From assembly GCF_001983175.1 (NCBI RefSeq), contig NZ_MNPW01000010.1, positions 1 to 64,000 of the forward strand: 64,000 bases of DNA, written 5' to 3'. The translations under genes were made by a program, and so were the position numbers. This document shows positions 34,225 to 42,068 of the stretch, one piece after another. The notes under the pieces were generated by a model. The model did not search any database. It was given only the letters and a program-made list of their open reading frames with translations, and was not told the DNA's origin. How positions within the stretch are numbered: the stretch's first letter is position 1; every line of letters begins with the position of its first letter. This DNA is from Pseudomonas cedrina subsp. cedrina (lineage in GTDB: Bacteria > Pseudomonadota > Gammaproteobacteria > Pseudomonadales > Pseudomonadaceae).

Positions 34225-35259
34225 ATGGATATCACTGAACTACTCACGACCAGCGTGCGCCGTGGCGCCTCCGACCTGCATTTGTCGGCTGGCCTGGCGC
34301 CGATGCTGCGGGTCGATGGCGAGGTCTGGCCGCTGGATTGGCCGGTGCTCTCGCCCCCGCAAGTTGCGGACTTGTTGAGCCCGTTACTCAATCGGCATCA
34401 ACAAAAGGATTTCGAAACATCTCTTGATACGGATTTTGCCTTCGAGCTGCCCGGCGTGGCGCGGTTCCGGGTGAACGTGTTCCGGCAGGAGCGGGGGATG
34501 GGCGCGGTCTTTCGTACCATACCCTCTGAGGTGCAGAGCCTGGAAAGCCTCGGCCTTGGCGAAGTATTCCAGCGCATCGCCCAGTTGCCGCACGGGCTGG
34601 TATTGGTGACCGGGCCCACCGGTTCAGGCAAATCCACCACCCTGGCGGCCATGGTCGATTTTCTCAATCAACATCGGCGCCAGCACATCCTTACTCTCGA
34701 AGACCCCATCGAATTCATCCACACGCCCAAAACAGCGTTGATCAATCAACGCCAGGTACACCGCGACACCCACAGTTTTTCCAGCGCCCTGCGCTCGGCG
34801 CTGCGGGAAGACCCGGATGTGATCCTGGTAGGGGAGCTGCGCGACCTGGAAACCATCCGCCTGGCGCTGACCGCCGCGGAGACCGGGCACCTGGTCTTCG
34901 GCACCTTGCACACCCGCTCGGCGGCCAAGACCGTGGACCGGCTGGTGGATGTATTCCCGGCCGGGGAAAAGGCGATGGTCCGCTCAATGCTGTCGGAGTC
35001 GCTGCAGGCAGTGGTGTCCCAGGTGCTGGTGAAGAAAATCGGCGGCGGACGGGTGGCGGCTCACGAAATCATGCTGGGCACGCCGGCCGTTCGCAATTTG
35101 ATCCGTGAGGACAAAGTGGCGCAGCTGGTCTCGGCGATCCAGACCGGAGGGGCGTTGGGGATGAAGACGTTGGATATGAGCTTGAAGGAGTTGGTCAGCG
35201 CGGGGCTGGTCAGCCGGGAGGATGCGCGGGAGAAGGCGAGGGTGCCTGCCGATATCTAA
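34225..35259 (+). CDS. pilT: Type IV pilus retraction ATPase PilT
   Basis: Hexameric ATPase that depolymerises PilA for pilus retraction and twitching. From MDITELLTTSVRRGASDLHL it is 344 residues, the size of P. aeruginosa PilT; longer in-frame starts run into yggS. Walker A GPTGSGKS (130-137), Asp box LTLEDPIEF, Walker B EDPDVILVGELRD, His box GHLVFGTLHTRSA, and the C-terminal AVRNLIRE required for retraction are present. The pilU gene that follows pilT in P. aeruginosa is absent; the gene is followed by a repeat block. Confidence 0.97.
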   Translation: MDITELLTTSVRRGASDLHLSAGLAPMLRVDGEVWPLDWPVLSPPQVADLLSPLLNRHQQKDFETSLDTDFAFELPGVARFRVNVFRQERGMGAVFRTIPSEVQSLESLGLGEVFQRIAQLPHGLVLVTGPTGSGKSTTLAAMVDFLNQHRRQHILTLEDPIEFIHTPKTALINQRQVHRDTHSFSSALRSALREDPDVILVGELRDLETIRLALTAAETGHLVFGTLHTRSAAKTVDRLVDVFPAGEKAMVRSMLSESLQAVVSQVLVKKIGGGRVAAHEIMLGTPAVRNLIREDKVAQLVSAIQTGGALGMKTLDMSLKELVSAGLVSREDAREKARVPADI

Positions 35260-35302
35260 AGTACACCGTGATCGGTGTGGGAGCTGGCTTGCCTGCGATG
35301 AC

Positions 35303-35495
35303 CATAGGTATCTACACATTTCTGTAGTGAGCGGGCTTGTCCCGCGCTGGGCTGCGAAGCGGCCCCAAACCAGGCGAATTGGGTTTGTCTGAAACTGCGC
35401 GGTGTCTTTATTGGGGCGGCTTCGCCACCCAGCGCGGGACGAGCCCGCTCACTACAGGGAATTGTCAGTCTCTGAAAGTTGTGTAGATACCTATG
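35303..35495. mobile_element. MITE-like element with 16-bp TIRs, copy 1
   Basis: It starts CATAGGTATCTACACA and ends with the exact complement TGTGTAGATACCTATG (35480-35495). The flanking decamer CTGCGATGAC occurs on both sides (35293-35302 and 35496-35505), as a target duplication would. A GIII-like palindrome (35324-35455) occupies the middle, 5 bp from the left terminus and 24 bp from the right one. No reading frame of note. Non-autonomous; the mobilising enzyme is unknown. Confidence 0.75.
35324..35455. repeat. GIII-like REPIN inside MITE copy 1
   Basis: Arms GTAGTGAGCGGGCTTGTCCC ... and its near complement ending GCTCACTAC. The asymmetric core reads in the opposite direction to the cores of the copies at 16281 and 53190. 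Confidence 0.85.
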
Positions 35496-35606
35496 CTGCG
35501 ATGACGGTGTGTCAGCTTGCACAATATTGCCTGGCAGTCCGCTATCGCAGGCAAGCCAGCTCCCACATTGGACAGCATTCCAAATGGGGAGCCAGATGCA
35601 TTCAGA

Positions 35607-36245
35607 TCAGCGCTGTACAACCCGCAGGTTGTTGTTCTGCTCTTTAGGCAGTACCCGCTTGGCAATCACGTAGTTCTTGTCCCAGAACGGCTTCTTCAGC
35701 GTATCGATGCTGACCGATTTGCCACGGCGCGGTGCGTGGATGAAACGGTCGTTGCCCAAGTAAATGGCAACGTGGTTGACCTGGCGGCTCTTCAACTTGA
35801 AGAACAGCAAGTCACCCGGCTTCAGGTCCTTGCGGTCGACCTTCTGCCCGTGGCCGGCGGCCATGGCGTTGGACGTACGCGGCAAATCCACTGCTGCGAC
35901 GTCGTTGAACGCATATTTCACCAGGCCACTGCAGTCGAACCCTTTACTTGGGCTGCTGCCGCCCCAACGATAAGGAGTACCGAGCACGTTGACGGCGCGG
36001 CTGAGGACGGTACTGCTCTGCTTGGTGTTGACGGCCATCAGGGCTGGCGTTGCTTTACCGTGGGCCTTGCTCAGTTGAGTCGGGCGGTTGACGGTCAGCT
36101 TTACCGATTTGGCAGTGCCGGGGGTGCTGTGGACTTTAGGGGTGAAACCGTTAACGTTAGGAAGTCTTTGCTCACGATTGGTGGCGTGGGCGGCCAGTGG
36201 CATTAATAGGCAAATGGTTAGCCATGTCTTGAAAAATGGTCGCAT
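35607..36245 (-). CDS. NlpC/P60 (C40) peptidoglycan endopeptidase
   Basis: A 212-residue secreted protein: signal peptide MRPFFKTWLTICLLMPLAAHA, a basic low-complexity linker of about 60 residues, then an NlpC/P60 domain. YRWGGSSPSKGFDCSGLV carries the catalytic Cys (C105); NHVAIYLG and FIHAPRRGKSV give the His residues. Such enzymes cut D-Glu-mDAP or related crosslinks in the peptide stems. Single gene, divergent from the TM2 gene across about 250 bp in which I see only AT-rich promoter-like sequence. Confidence 0.92.
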   Translation of the reverse strand: MRPFFKTWLTICLLMPLAAHATNREQRLPNVNGFTPKVHSTPGTAKSVKLTVNRPTQLSKAHGKATPALMAVNTKQSSTVLSRAVNVLGTPYRWGGSSPSKGFDCSGLVKYAFNDVAAVDLPRTSNAMAAGHGQKVDRKDLKPGDLLFFKLKSRQVNHVAIYLGNDRFIHAPRRGKSVSIDTLKKPFWDKNYVIAKRVLPKEQNNNLRVVQR

Positions 36246-36495
36246 TAGGCGTGGCTCTTATGGGTTTGCGCGCAACTTTATAACAGCTTTTTGTGTCGTT
36301 CTCAGGCCGTTTGTCGACTGAACCTTGACGTTAAAATCAGGAAAAACGCGACAATCCGCCGCAATTGTCCTACACAAGGCAGGTGGCATAAGGCTTTCAG
36401 GGCAGGGAAGATACCATTTGCCGTACGTCGGGCGCTCGTAAAAAAGTCACAAAGAAAGTGAAAAAATTTATCTATCGAGGCAAAAGAGGTACGCG

Positions 36496-36924
36496 ATGAA
36501 CACCTATCAGCAGATTGGTTCGCAGCAAGACACCCACAGCAAGGTGATCGGTTACCTGTTGTGGATTTTCGGTTTTACCGGCGCGCATCGCTTTTACTAC
36601 GGCAAACCCGTCACCGGTACGATCTGGTTTTTTACCTTGGGTCTGTTGGGCATCGGCTGGCTGATCGACTTCTTCCTGATCCCGGCCATGGACCGTGAAG
36701 CGGACCTGCGTTTCACCGCCGGGCCCATCGAATACAACGTGGCTTGGATCCTGTTGGCGTTTCTGGGGGTGTTTGGCGTGCACCGCATGTACCAGGGCAA
36801 ATGGATCACTGGCCTGATCTACCTGCTGACCGGCGGCTTGTTTCTGGTGGGGGTGCTGTATGACTTCTGGACGTTGAATACGCAGATTTCGGTCCGCAAT
36901 GCCGAGCGTAACGGCGGGCGCTGA
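36496..36924 (+). CDS. TM2-domain membrane protein
   Basis: A 142-residue protein with two tandem TM2-type halves. Each has a pair of hydrophobic segments with the conserved GxHRFYxGK signature: GFTGAHRFYYGKPVTG and GVFGVHRMYQGKWITG. The turn LGIGWLIDFFLIP and its counterpart LFLVGVLYDFWTLN are also duplicated, so the gene probably arose by internal duplication. No known function. The start follows AAGAGGT. A REPIN follows. Confidence 0.85.
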   Translation: MNTYQQIGSQQDTHSKVIGYLLWIFGFTGAHRFYYGKPVTGTIWFFTLGLLGIGWLIDFFLIPAMDREADLRFTAGPIEYNVAWILLAFLGVFGVHRMYQGKWITGLIYLLTGGLFLVGVLYDFWTLNTQISVRNAERNGGR

Positions 36925-36955
36925 TTTCACACAAATCCATGTGGAGGCGCGCTTG

Positions 36956-37042
36956 TGTGGGAGCTGGCTTGCCTGCGATGGCATCACCTCGGTCCTTCAG
37001 GCAAACCGAGGTGATCCTATCGCAGGCAAGCCAGCTCCCACA
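36956..37042. repeat. REPIN, GII-like
   Basis: Arms TGTGGGAGCTGGCTTGCCTG and its complement; the loop holds a second palindrome (ATCACCTCGGT ... ACCGAGGTGAT). Convergent gap between the TM2 gene and pyrC'. Confidence 0.92.
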
Positions 37043-37075
37043 TTTTGACCGTGCCCGCATTAGATGCGGGATTTA

Positions 37076-38347
37076 TCAGGCCTGGTAGCTGACCCGTCCG
37101 TCAACGATGGTGTAGCGCACCGTCGCCGGCAGGCTATGCCCGATGAACGGGCAGTTTTCGCCCTTGGACAGCCAACGCTCCCCGACAACGGTGGAGGCGG
37201 CCGGGTCGAACAGCACCAGATCCGCCGCCGAGCCCACCGCCAACTTGCCCGCCGGCAGGCGCAAGGCCTCGGCCGGGCCCGTGCTCAGGCGCGCCAGCAG
37301 TGTTGGCAAGTCCAGCAAGCCTTCTTCAACCAATGTCATCGCCAGCGGTAGCAACAGTTCGACACTGCTGATACCCGGCTCTGTCGCGCCGAACGGCGCC
37401 AGCTTGGCATCCCGCTCATGGGGCTGGTGGTGGCTGGAAATCGCCGAGATCACGCCGGATTTGACCGCCGCGCGCAAGCCTTCGCGGTCGGCCCGGGTGC
37501 GCAGCGGCGGCTGCACGTGGTACAGGCTGGAAAAGTCGATCAGCGCTTCATCCGTCAGGATCAGCTGGTACAGTGCGACGTCCGCCGTCACCGGCAAGCC
37601 ACGGGCCTGGGCCTGGGCGATCAGGGCAACGCCGCGAGCGCTGGTCAGTTGGCTGAAGTGCGCGCGCACGCCGCTTTGTTCCACCAGCAGCAGGTCACGG
37701 GCCAGGGCCACGGTTTCGGCGGTTTCCGGAATGCCCGGCAGGCCGAGGAAGCTGGCCACGGCGCCTTCATGGGCCAGGCCACCTTCGGCCAGATCGCGGT
37801 CCTGGGAATGGAAGATCACCGTCAGGTCGAAGGTGGCCGCGTATTCCAAGGCACGGCACAAGGTCCGGGTGCTGCGGAAACCCTCCAGCCCGTTGCCGAA
37901 CGCTACGCAACCGGCGTCGCGCAGGGCGATCAGTTCGGCCAGTTGTTCGCCTTCCAGGCCTTTGCTCAGGGCGCCGATGGGGAACACTTTGCAATTGCCG
38001 GCTTCACGGGCGCGGTCGAGGATCAGCTCGGTCACGGCCGAGGTGTCCAGCACCGGCTTGGTATTCGGCGGGCAGCACAGGCTGGTCACGCCACCGGCGG
38101 CGGCGGCACGGGTTTCGCTGATGATATTGCCTTTGCGGCTGTAGCCCGGCTCGCGCAAGGCGACGTTCAGGTCGACCAGGCCAGGCGCGGCCACCAGGCC
38201 TTTGGCGTCGAGGGTCTCGCCGGCGCTGAAGCCTGCGGGCGCGGCGCCGATGGCGATGAGCTTGCCGGCTTCCAGGTGCAGATCGGTAACTTGATCCAGG
38301 CCGCTGGCCGGATCGATGACGCGGGCGCCGAGGATGCTGAGCTTCAC
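37076..38347 (-). CDS. pyrC': Inactive dihydroorotase-like subunit of ATCase (PyrC')
   Basis: A 423-residue dihydroorotase homologue that is not expected to be an enzyme. The metal motif DxHxHxR reads DLNVALREPG here, with N61 and A63 in place of the two histidines, and the late ATDHAPH motif has become SSHHQPH. In P. putida and P. aeruginosa such a protein is needed for assembly of the dodecameric aspartate transcarbamoylase. It follows pyrB with a four-base overlap. A separate active pyrC should lie elsewhere in the genome. Confidence 0.93.
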   Translation of the reverse strand: MKLSILGARVIDPASGLDQVTDLHLEAGKLIAIGAAPAGFSAGETLDAKGLVAAPGLVDLNVALREPGYSRKGNIISETRAAAAGGVTSLCCPPNTKPVLDTSAVTELILDRAREAGNCKVFPIGALSKGLEGEQLAELIALRDAGCVAFGNGLEGFRSTRTLCRALEYAATFDLTVIFHSQDRDLAEGGLAHEGAVASFLGLPGIPETAETVALARDLLLVEQSGVRAHFSQLTSARGVALIAQAQARGLPVTADVALYQLILTDEALIDFSSLYHVQPPLRTRADREGLRAAVKSGVISAISSHHQPHERDAKLAPFGATEPGISSVELLLPLAMTLVEEGLLDLPTLLARLSTGPAEALRLPAGKLAVGSAADLVLFDPAASTVVGERWLSKGENCPFIGHSLPATVRYTIVDGRVSYQA

Positions 38348-39348
38348 TGGGCGTTCTCCTGCTCGAATTGACGTTGCGCGGTTTGCCCGCTCATGGCCAT
38401 GGACAACACCGCCATGCGCACGGCGATGCCGTAGGTCACCTGGTTGAGGATCACCGACTGGTTGCCGTCGGCCACCGCCGACTCAATCTCCACGCCGCGG
38501 TTGATCGGGCCCGGGTGCATCACGATCGCGTCCGGCTTGGCGCCGGCCAGGCGTGTGGTAGTCAGGCCGAACAGGCGGTAGAACTCGCCTTCGCTCGGCA
38601 ACAGGCCTCCGGCCATGCGTTCGCGTTGCAGGCGCAGCATGATCACTACGTCCACGTCCTTGAGGCCTGCGGTCATGTCGGTGTAGACCTTCACGCCGTA
38701 CTGTTCGATACCGATCGGCAGCAGGGTCTTCGGTGCGATCACGCGGATGTCCGGGCAGCCGAGGGTTTTCAGGGCGAGCATGTTCGAGCGCGCCACCCGC
38801 GAATGCAGGATGTCGCCGACGATGGCCACCGAGAGGTTTTCAAAGCTGCCCTTGTGCCGACGGATGGTGAGCATGTCGAGCATGCCCTGGGTCGGGTGGG
38901 CGTGGCGGCCGTCGCCGCCGTTGATGATCGCCACCTGCGGGCACACGTGCTCGGCGATGAAGTGCGCTGCGCCGGAATCGCCGTGACGCACCACGAACAT
39001 GTCGGCGGCCATGGCTTCCAGGTTGCGCAGGGTGTCGAGCAGGGTTTCGCCCTTGCTCGCCGACGAGGTGGACACGTTCAACGTGATTACGTCGGCCGAC
39101 AATCGCTGGGCGGCCAGTTCAAAGGTGGTGCGGGTGCGGGTGGAGTTTTCGAAGAACACATTGCAGATGGTCTTGCCGCGCAGCAGCGGGACCTTCTTCA
39201 CCGCGCGTCCACCGACCTCGAGGAACGAGTCGGCGGTGTCGAGGATCTCGGTGAGCAGCTCGCGGGGCAGGCCGTCGAGGGACAGGAAATGTTGCAGCTG
39301 GCCCTGAGCATTGAGCTGCAGCGGGCGCTTGGCATCTAGAGGCGTCAT
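38344..39348 (-). CDS. pyrB: Aspartate carbamoyltransferase catalytic subunit
   Basis: Makes N-carbamoyl-aspartate, the committed step of pyrimidine synthesis. From MTPLDAKRPLQLNAQG it is 334 residues, the long Pseudomonas form with an N-terminal extension that supplies the nucleotide effector site. FENSTRTRTTFE binds carbamoyl phosphate; HPTQGMLDML and VMHPGPINRG are the usual later motifs. Overlaps pyrC' by four bases and follows pyrR by 24 bp, with which it forms an operon. Confidence 0.96.
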   Translation of the reverse strand: MTPLDAKRPLQLNAQGQLQHFLSLDGLPRELLTEILDTADSFLEVGGRAVKKVPLLRGKTICNVFFENSTRTRTTFELAAQRLSADVITLNVSTSSASKGETLLDTLRNLEAMAADMFVVRHGDSGAAHFIAEHVCPQVAIINGGDGRHAHPTQGMLDMLTIRRHKGSFENLSVAIVGDILHSRVARSNMLALKTLGCPDIRVIAPKTLLPIGIEQYGVKVYTDMTAGLKDVDVVIMLRLQRERMAGGLLPSEGEFYRLFGLTTTRLAGAKPDAIVMHPGPINRGVEIESAVADGNQSVILNQVTYGIAVRMAVLSMAMSGQTAQRQFEQENAQ

Positions 39349-39372
39349 CGCGGGGACTCTGTACAAGGCGGT

Positions 39373-39879
39373 TTAAGGGGCAAGGTCTTGCAGTTCGAGT
39401 GCGAGCGGCGTGGGACCGGACAATTTTACCCGCTGGTGGGCGGCAAGCGACAGTGTGGCGCCGACCACATCCGGGCTGATCGGCAATTCGCCGGCGTCCA
39501 GGTCCAGCAGGCACACCAGAGTCACACTGGCGGGGCGGCCGTAGTCGAACAGCTCGTTCAGGGCGGCGCGGATGGTGCGGCCGCTCATCAGCACGTCGTC
39601 GATCAGCACCAGGTGCTGGCCTTCGATCTCGAACGGCAGGGCCGACGGGCGCACTTGCGGGTGCAGGCCGTTCTGGCTGAAGTCGTCGCGGTAGAAGGAC
39701 ACGTCGAGCGTGCCCAGGGGCGAATCGCTGCCCAGTTCTTGCAGCAACGCCTGGGCGACCCACACACCGCCGGTACGAATGCCGATGAAACGTGGCTCGC
39801 TGATGGCACGGTGTTGCAGATGGGCCCTGAGGCGCGTGGCCATCTGGCTGATCAGTTCGGCGGGGTTCGGCAAGCTCAT
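39373..39879 (-). CDS. pyrR: Bifunctional pyr operon regulator / uracil phosphoribosyltransferase PyrR
   Basis: A 168-residue phosphoribosyltransferase-fold protein. LVLIDDVLMSGRTIRAAL is the PRPP loop. In Gram-positive bacteria PyrR binds pyr mRNA; in pseudomonads its regulatory role is less settled, and I see no attenuator in the 39880-40011 gap. First gene of pyrR-pyrB-pyrC'. GGAGCCACC precedes the start. Confidence 0.95.
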   Translation of the reverse strand: MSLPNPAELISQMATRLRAHLQHRAISEPRFIGIRTGGVWVAQALLQELGSDSPLGTLDVSFYRDDFSQNGLHPQVRPSALPFEIEGQHLVLIDDVLMSGRTIRAALNELFDYGRPASVTLVCLLDLDAGELPISPDVVGATLSLAAHQRVKLSGPTPLALELQDLAP

Positions 39880-39896
39880 GGTGGCTCCTTGTTAAG

Positions 39897-39997
39897 TGTG
39901 TAGGCACATGCTTGCTCACGAAAACTCATGGGTATCGCGTTCATCCAATATCCACGCGGTATCGTTAACGTTTTTCGCGGGCAAGCCCGCTCCCACA
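39897..39997. repeat. Degenerate GI-like REPIN
   Basis: The right arm (39970-39997, TTTCGCGGGCAAGCCCGCTC then CCACA) is good; the left arm (about 39897-39925, GCACATGCTTGCTCACGAAAA) has several changes. It occupies the ruvX-pyrR gap. Confidence 0.65.
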
Positions 39998-40011
39998 GGG
40001 TTGCGGCAAAG

Positions 40012-40449
40012 TCAGGATTCAAATAAAGCGGTGTTTTCGTCCAGCCAACCCTGCAACAACAAAGCGGCGGCGATGGCGTCCACGGGGTTGTCGCGGTAGC
40101 TGCCTTTCTGTCCGCCACGGTCGCGCCGCTCGCCCTTGGCTTCAAAGGTGGTGAGGCGTTCATCGTGGGTATAGAAGGGAATGTTGTAGCGGCCGTTGAG
40201 GCGGCGTGCGAATTTTTCAGCGCGCAGGCACATATCGCTGGGCGTGCCGTCCATGTTCAACGGCAGGCCGACCACGACCGCGTCGGGTTTCCATTCTTTA
40301 ATGAGGGCTTCAACCTGGTTCCAGTCCGGTATGCCGTTCTGGGCTTTCAAGGTACACAGCTCGCGGGCCTGGCCGGTGATCACCTGGCCGACCGCTACGC
40401 CGATCTGTTTGGTGCCGTAGTCAAAACCGAGGATCAGGCGTAAAGCCAT
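40012..40449 (-). CDS. ruvX: Holliday junction resolvase-like RuvX (YqgF)
   Basis: A 145-residue RNase H-fold protein. ILGFDYGTKQIGVAVG carries the first catalytic Asp, VVGLPLNMDGTPSDM the second region, and NPVDAIAAALLLQGWL the third. It acts in 16S rRNA 5'-end processing in E. coli and is a presumed resolvase. Its start overlaps the algH stop by one base, so the two are translated together. Confidence 0.95.
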   Translation of the reverse strand: MALRLILGFDYGTKQIGVAVGQVITGQARELCTLKAQNGIPDWNQVEALIKEWKPDAVVVGLPLNMDGTPSDMCLRAEKFARRLNGRYNIPFYTHDERLTTFEAKGERRDRGGQKGSYRDNPVDAIAAALLLQGWLDENTALFES

Positions 40450-41018
40450 CAGGCGTGCCCCGCCTGGCTGGTCAACAGGTTGAGGTTGACCCGCAGCGTG
40501 GCCGCCGCCGCTTCCAGGCGCAGCTCGCTGGAGGTGTTGAACAGGATATCGGCGTCAAACGGGCAGGTCAGCCACGCATTACTCGCCAGTTCGGCTTCCA
40601 ACTGGCCCGCTTCCCAGCCGGCGTAGCCGAGGGTGATCACGCTCTGCTCGGGGCCCACGCCGTCGGCGATGGCGAACAACACGTCCTGGGAAGTGGACAG
40701 CGACACGCCTTCCAGATCAACCGTCGCCTGGAATTTCGGCCCGCTGGGGTGCAGCACAAAACCACGATCGGTCTGCACCGGCCCGCCGAAGTAGATCGGC
40801 ACGTGCTGGCAACTGGCCGGTGGATCGATTTCCGGGCGCAATTGCTCAAGGATATCCGCCAGGCTCAGCTCCTGTGGACGGTTCACCACCAGCCCCATGG
40901 CACCATTGGCCGTGTGCTCGACGATGTAGGTCAAGGTCTGCGCAAAGTTCGGGTCGGCCATATGGGGCATGGCGATCAGGAATTGATGCTTGAGGTAGGT
41001 CGGGCTGACATTTTTCAT
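40449..41018 (-). CDS. algH: YqgE/AlgH family protein
   Basis: A 189-residue protein starting MKNVSPTYLKHQFLIAMPHM; the frame from 41117 adds 33 residues without family support. AlgH was first described as a regulator of alginate and other virulence traits in P. aeruginosa, with structural likeness to redox proteins but no known chemistry. VEHTANGAMGLVVNRP, YFGGPVQTDRGFVLH and LGYAGWEAGQLEAELASNAWL are the family motifs. Coupled to ruvX; a 67-bp gap separates it from tonB. Confidence 0.95.
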   Translation of the reverse strand: MKNVSPTYLKHQFLIAMPHMADPNFAQTLTYIVEHTANGAMGLVVNRPQELSLADILEQLRPEIDPPASCQHVPIYFGGPVQTDRGFVLHPSGPKFQATVDLEGVSLSTSQDVLFAIADGVGPEQSVITLGYAGWEAGQLEAELASNAWLTCPFDADILFNTSSELRLEAAAATLRVNLNLLTSQAGHA

Positions 41019-41085
41019 GTCCGCTAGTGTGGCGTTGGAGGGGCGAACTGACAAGTGTAGTGAGCGCGCACCACAAAGGGAGCGG

Positions 41086-41991
41086 TCAGTTGCTCGACAG
41101 CCGATCACCCTTGGCAAATTTCCAGGTGCGGATGATTTCCAGGCGGTCCACGTCGTTCAAATCGCCGGTAAACGGGGCAAACGGCGCGGCCAGGCGCACG
41201 ATACGCTGGGCGGCCTGGTCCAGCAGTGGCTGGCCGGAAGATTCCAGCACCTGCACTTCATATAACGTGCCGTCGCGGTTGATCGACACCAACAGGCGCA
41301 GATTGCCGTAGATCTGCTGGCGCCGCGCTTCTTCGGGGTAGTTGAGGTTGCCGATGCGCTCGACCTTCTTGCGCCATTCATCCTTATACCAGGCGCCTTT
41401 GTCACGCATGGTCGAAGCAGCGTTCAGCCGGTAGATGCGCGGACGCTTGGCGTAAAGTTGCTGTTCGTGGGCCAACTCGGCTTCCAGGCTGGAAATCTCG
41501 TCGGTCAGCGTCGAGCTGTCGAAGGTCGGCGCCGGCTTGACGGGCTCGGGTTTCGGTTCGGTCTTGGCCTTTTCGCGCTGCGTCGGGGCTTTTTGCGGCT
41601 TGGGTGCGACGGTGGTGACGGCGGCTTTGGGCGTGGCCTGCTTGACCTCCGGCTTGGGCGCTGGTGGCGGCGTGACTTTATTCACCTTGTTGTCCTGGAA
41701 CGGCGCCACTTCGGTGGTCTTGGGCACGGCCTTTTTATCCAGCGTGCCGCTGCCCTGCTGATTGCCCTGGGCAAGAAAGTCAGCCTTTTCGGGCTTTTTT
41801 TCGCTTTTGAACGTGGCGAGGGTGATTTCCAGGGTTTTACTGATTTGCTTGGGCTCGACCATGGAGAACCCCACGCCGAGGATCAGGGCCAAGTGAATCA
41901 GTGCTGCCAGAAACAGGGTAAATCCGAGCCGATCAGCCGGGCGCACGCCGCGGTGGGAGAGTTCTGGGGGCAGATCGGACGGGAGTGTCAT
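41086..41991 (-). CDS. tonB3: TonB-family energy transducer (TonB3-like)
   Basis: A 301-residue protein: one N-terminal signal anchor (about residues 24-44, FTLFLAALIHLALILGVGFS), a long Lys/Pro/Glu-rich periplasmic stalk (APKPEVKQATPKAAVTTVAP and similar), a short helical stretch and a C-terminal TonB domain with LNYPEEARRQQIYGNLRLLV. By position beside gshB and the pil-chp genes it corresponds to P. aeruginosa TonB3, which affects twitching and pilus assembly rather than iron uptake. No exbB/exbD nearby. Confidence 0.88.
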   Translation of the reverse strand: MTLPSDLPPELSHRGVRPADRLGFTLFLAALIHLALILGVGFSMVEPKQISKTLEITLATFKSEKKPEKADFLAQGNQQGSGTLDKKAVPKTTEVAPFQDNKVNKVTPPPAPKPEVKQATPKAAVTTVAPKPQKAPTQREKAKTEPKPEPVKPAPTFDSSTLTDEISSLEAELAHEQQLYAKRPRIYRLNAASTMRDKGAWYKDEWRKKVERIGNLNYPEEARRQQIYGNLRLLVSINRDGTLYEVQVLESSGQPLLDQAAQRIVRLAAPFAPFTGDLNDVDRLEIIRTWKFAKGDRLSSN

Positions 41992-42068
41992 GACAAAAAA
42001 ACCAACATCGCGCGTTTCACAGGTGGCGCATGATAACGCAATGTTGGTGTGTGTCCGGCTGTTCTATG

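Larger units (their letters stand above)
35276..35567. repeat. GII-like REPIN split by an inserted element
   Basis: The outer arms are a normal GII-like REPIN (TGTGGGAGCTGGCTTGCCTG ... and its complement ending at 35567), but its left arm is interrupted at 35303 and resumes at 35496 after repeating ten bases. This, with the inserted element, fills the 347-bp space between pilT and the NlpC/P60 gene. Confidence 0.9.

Noticed and set aside
39880..40011. Possible PyrR-binding attenuator upstream of pyrR
   Set aside because: The gap holds a degenerate REPIN and no terminator/antiterminator arrangement.
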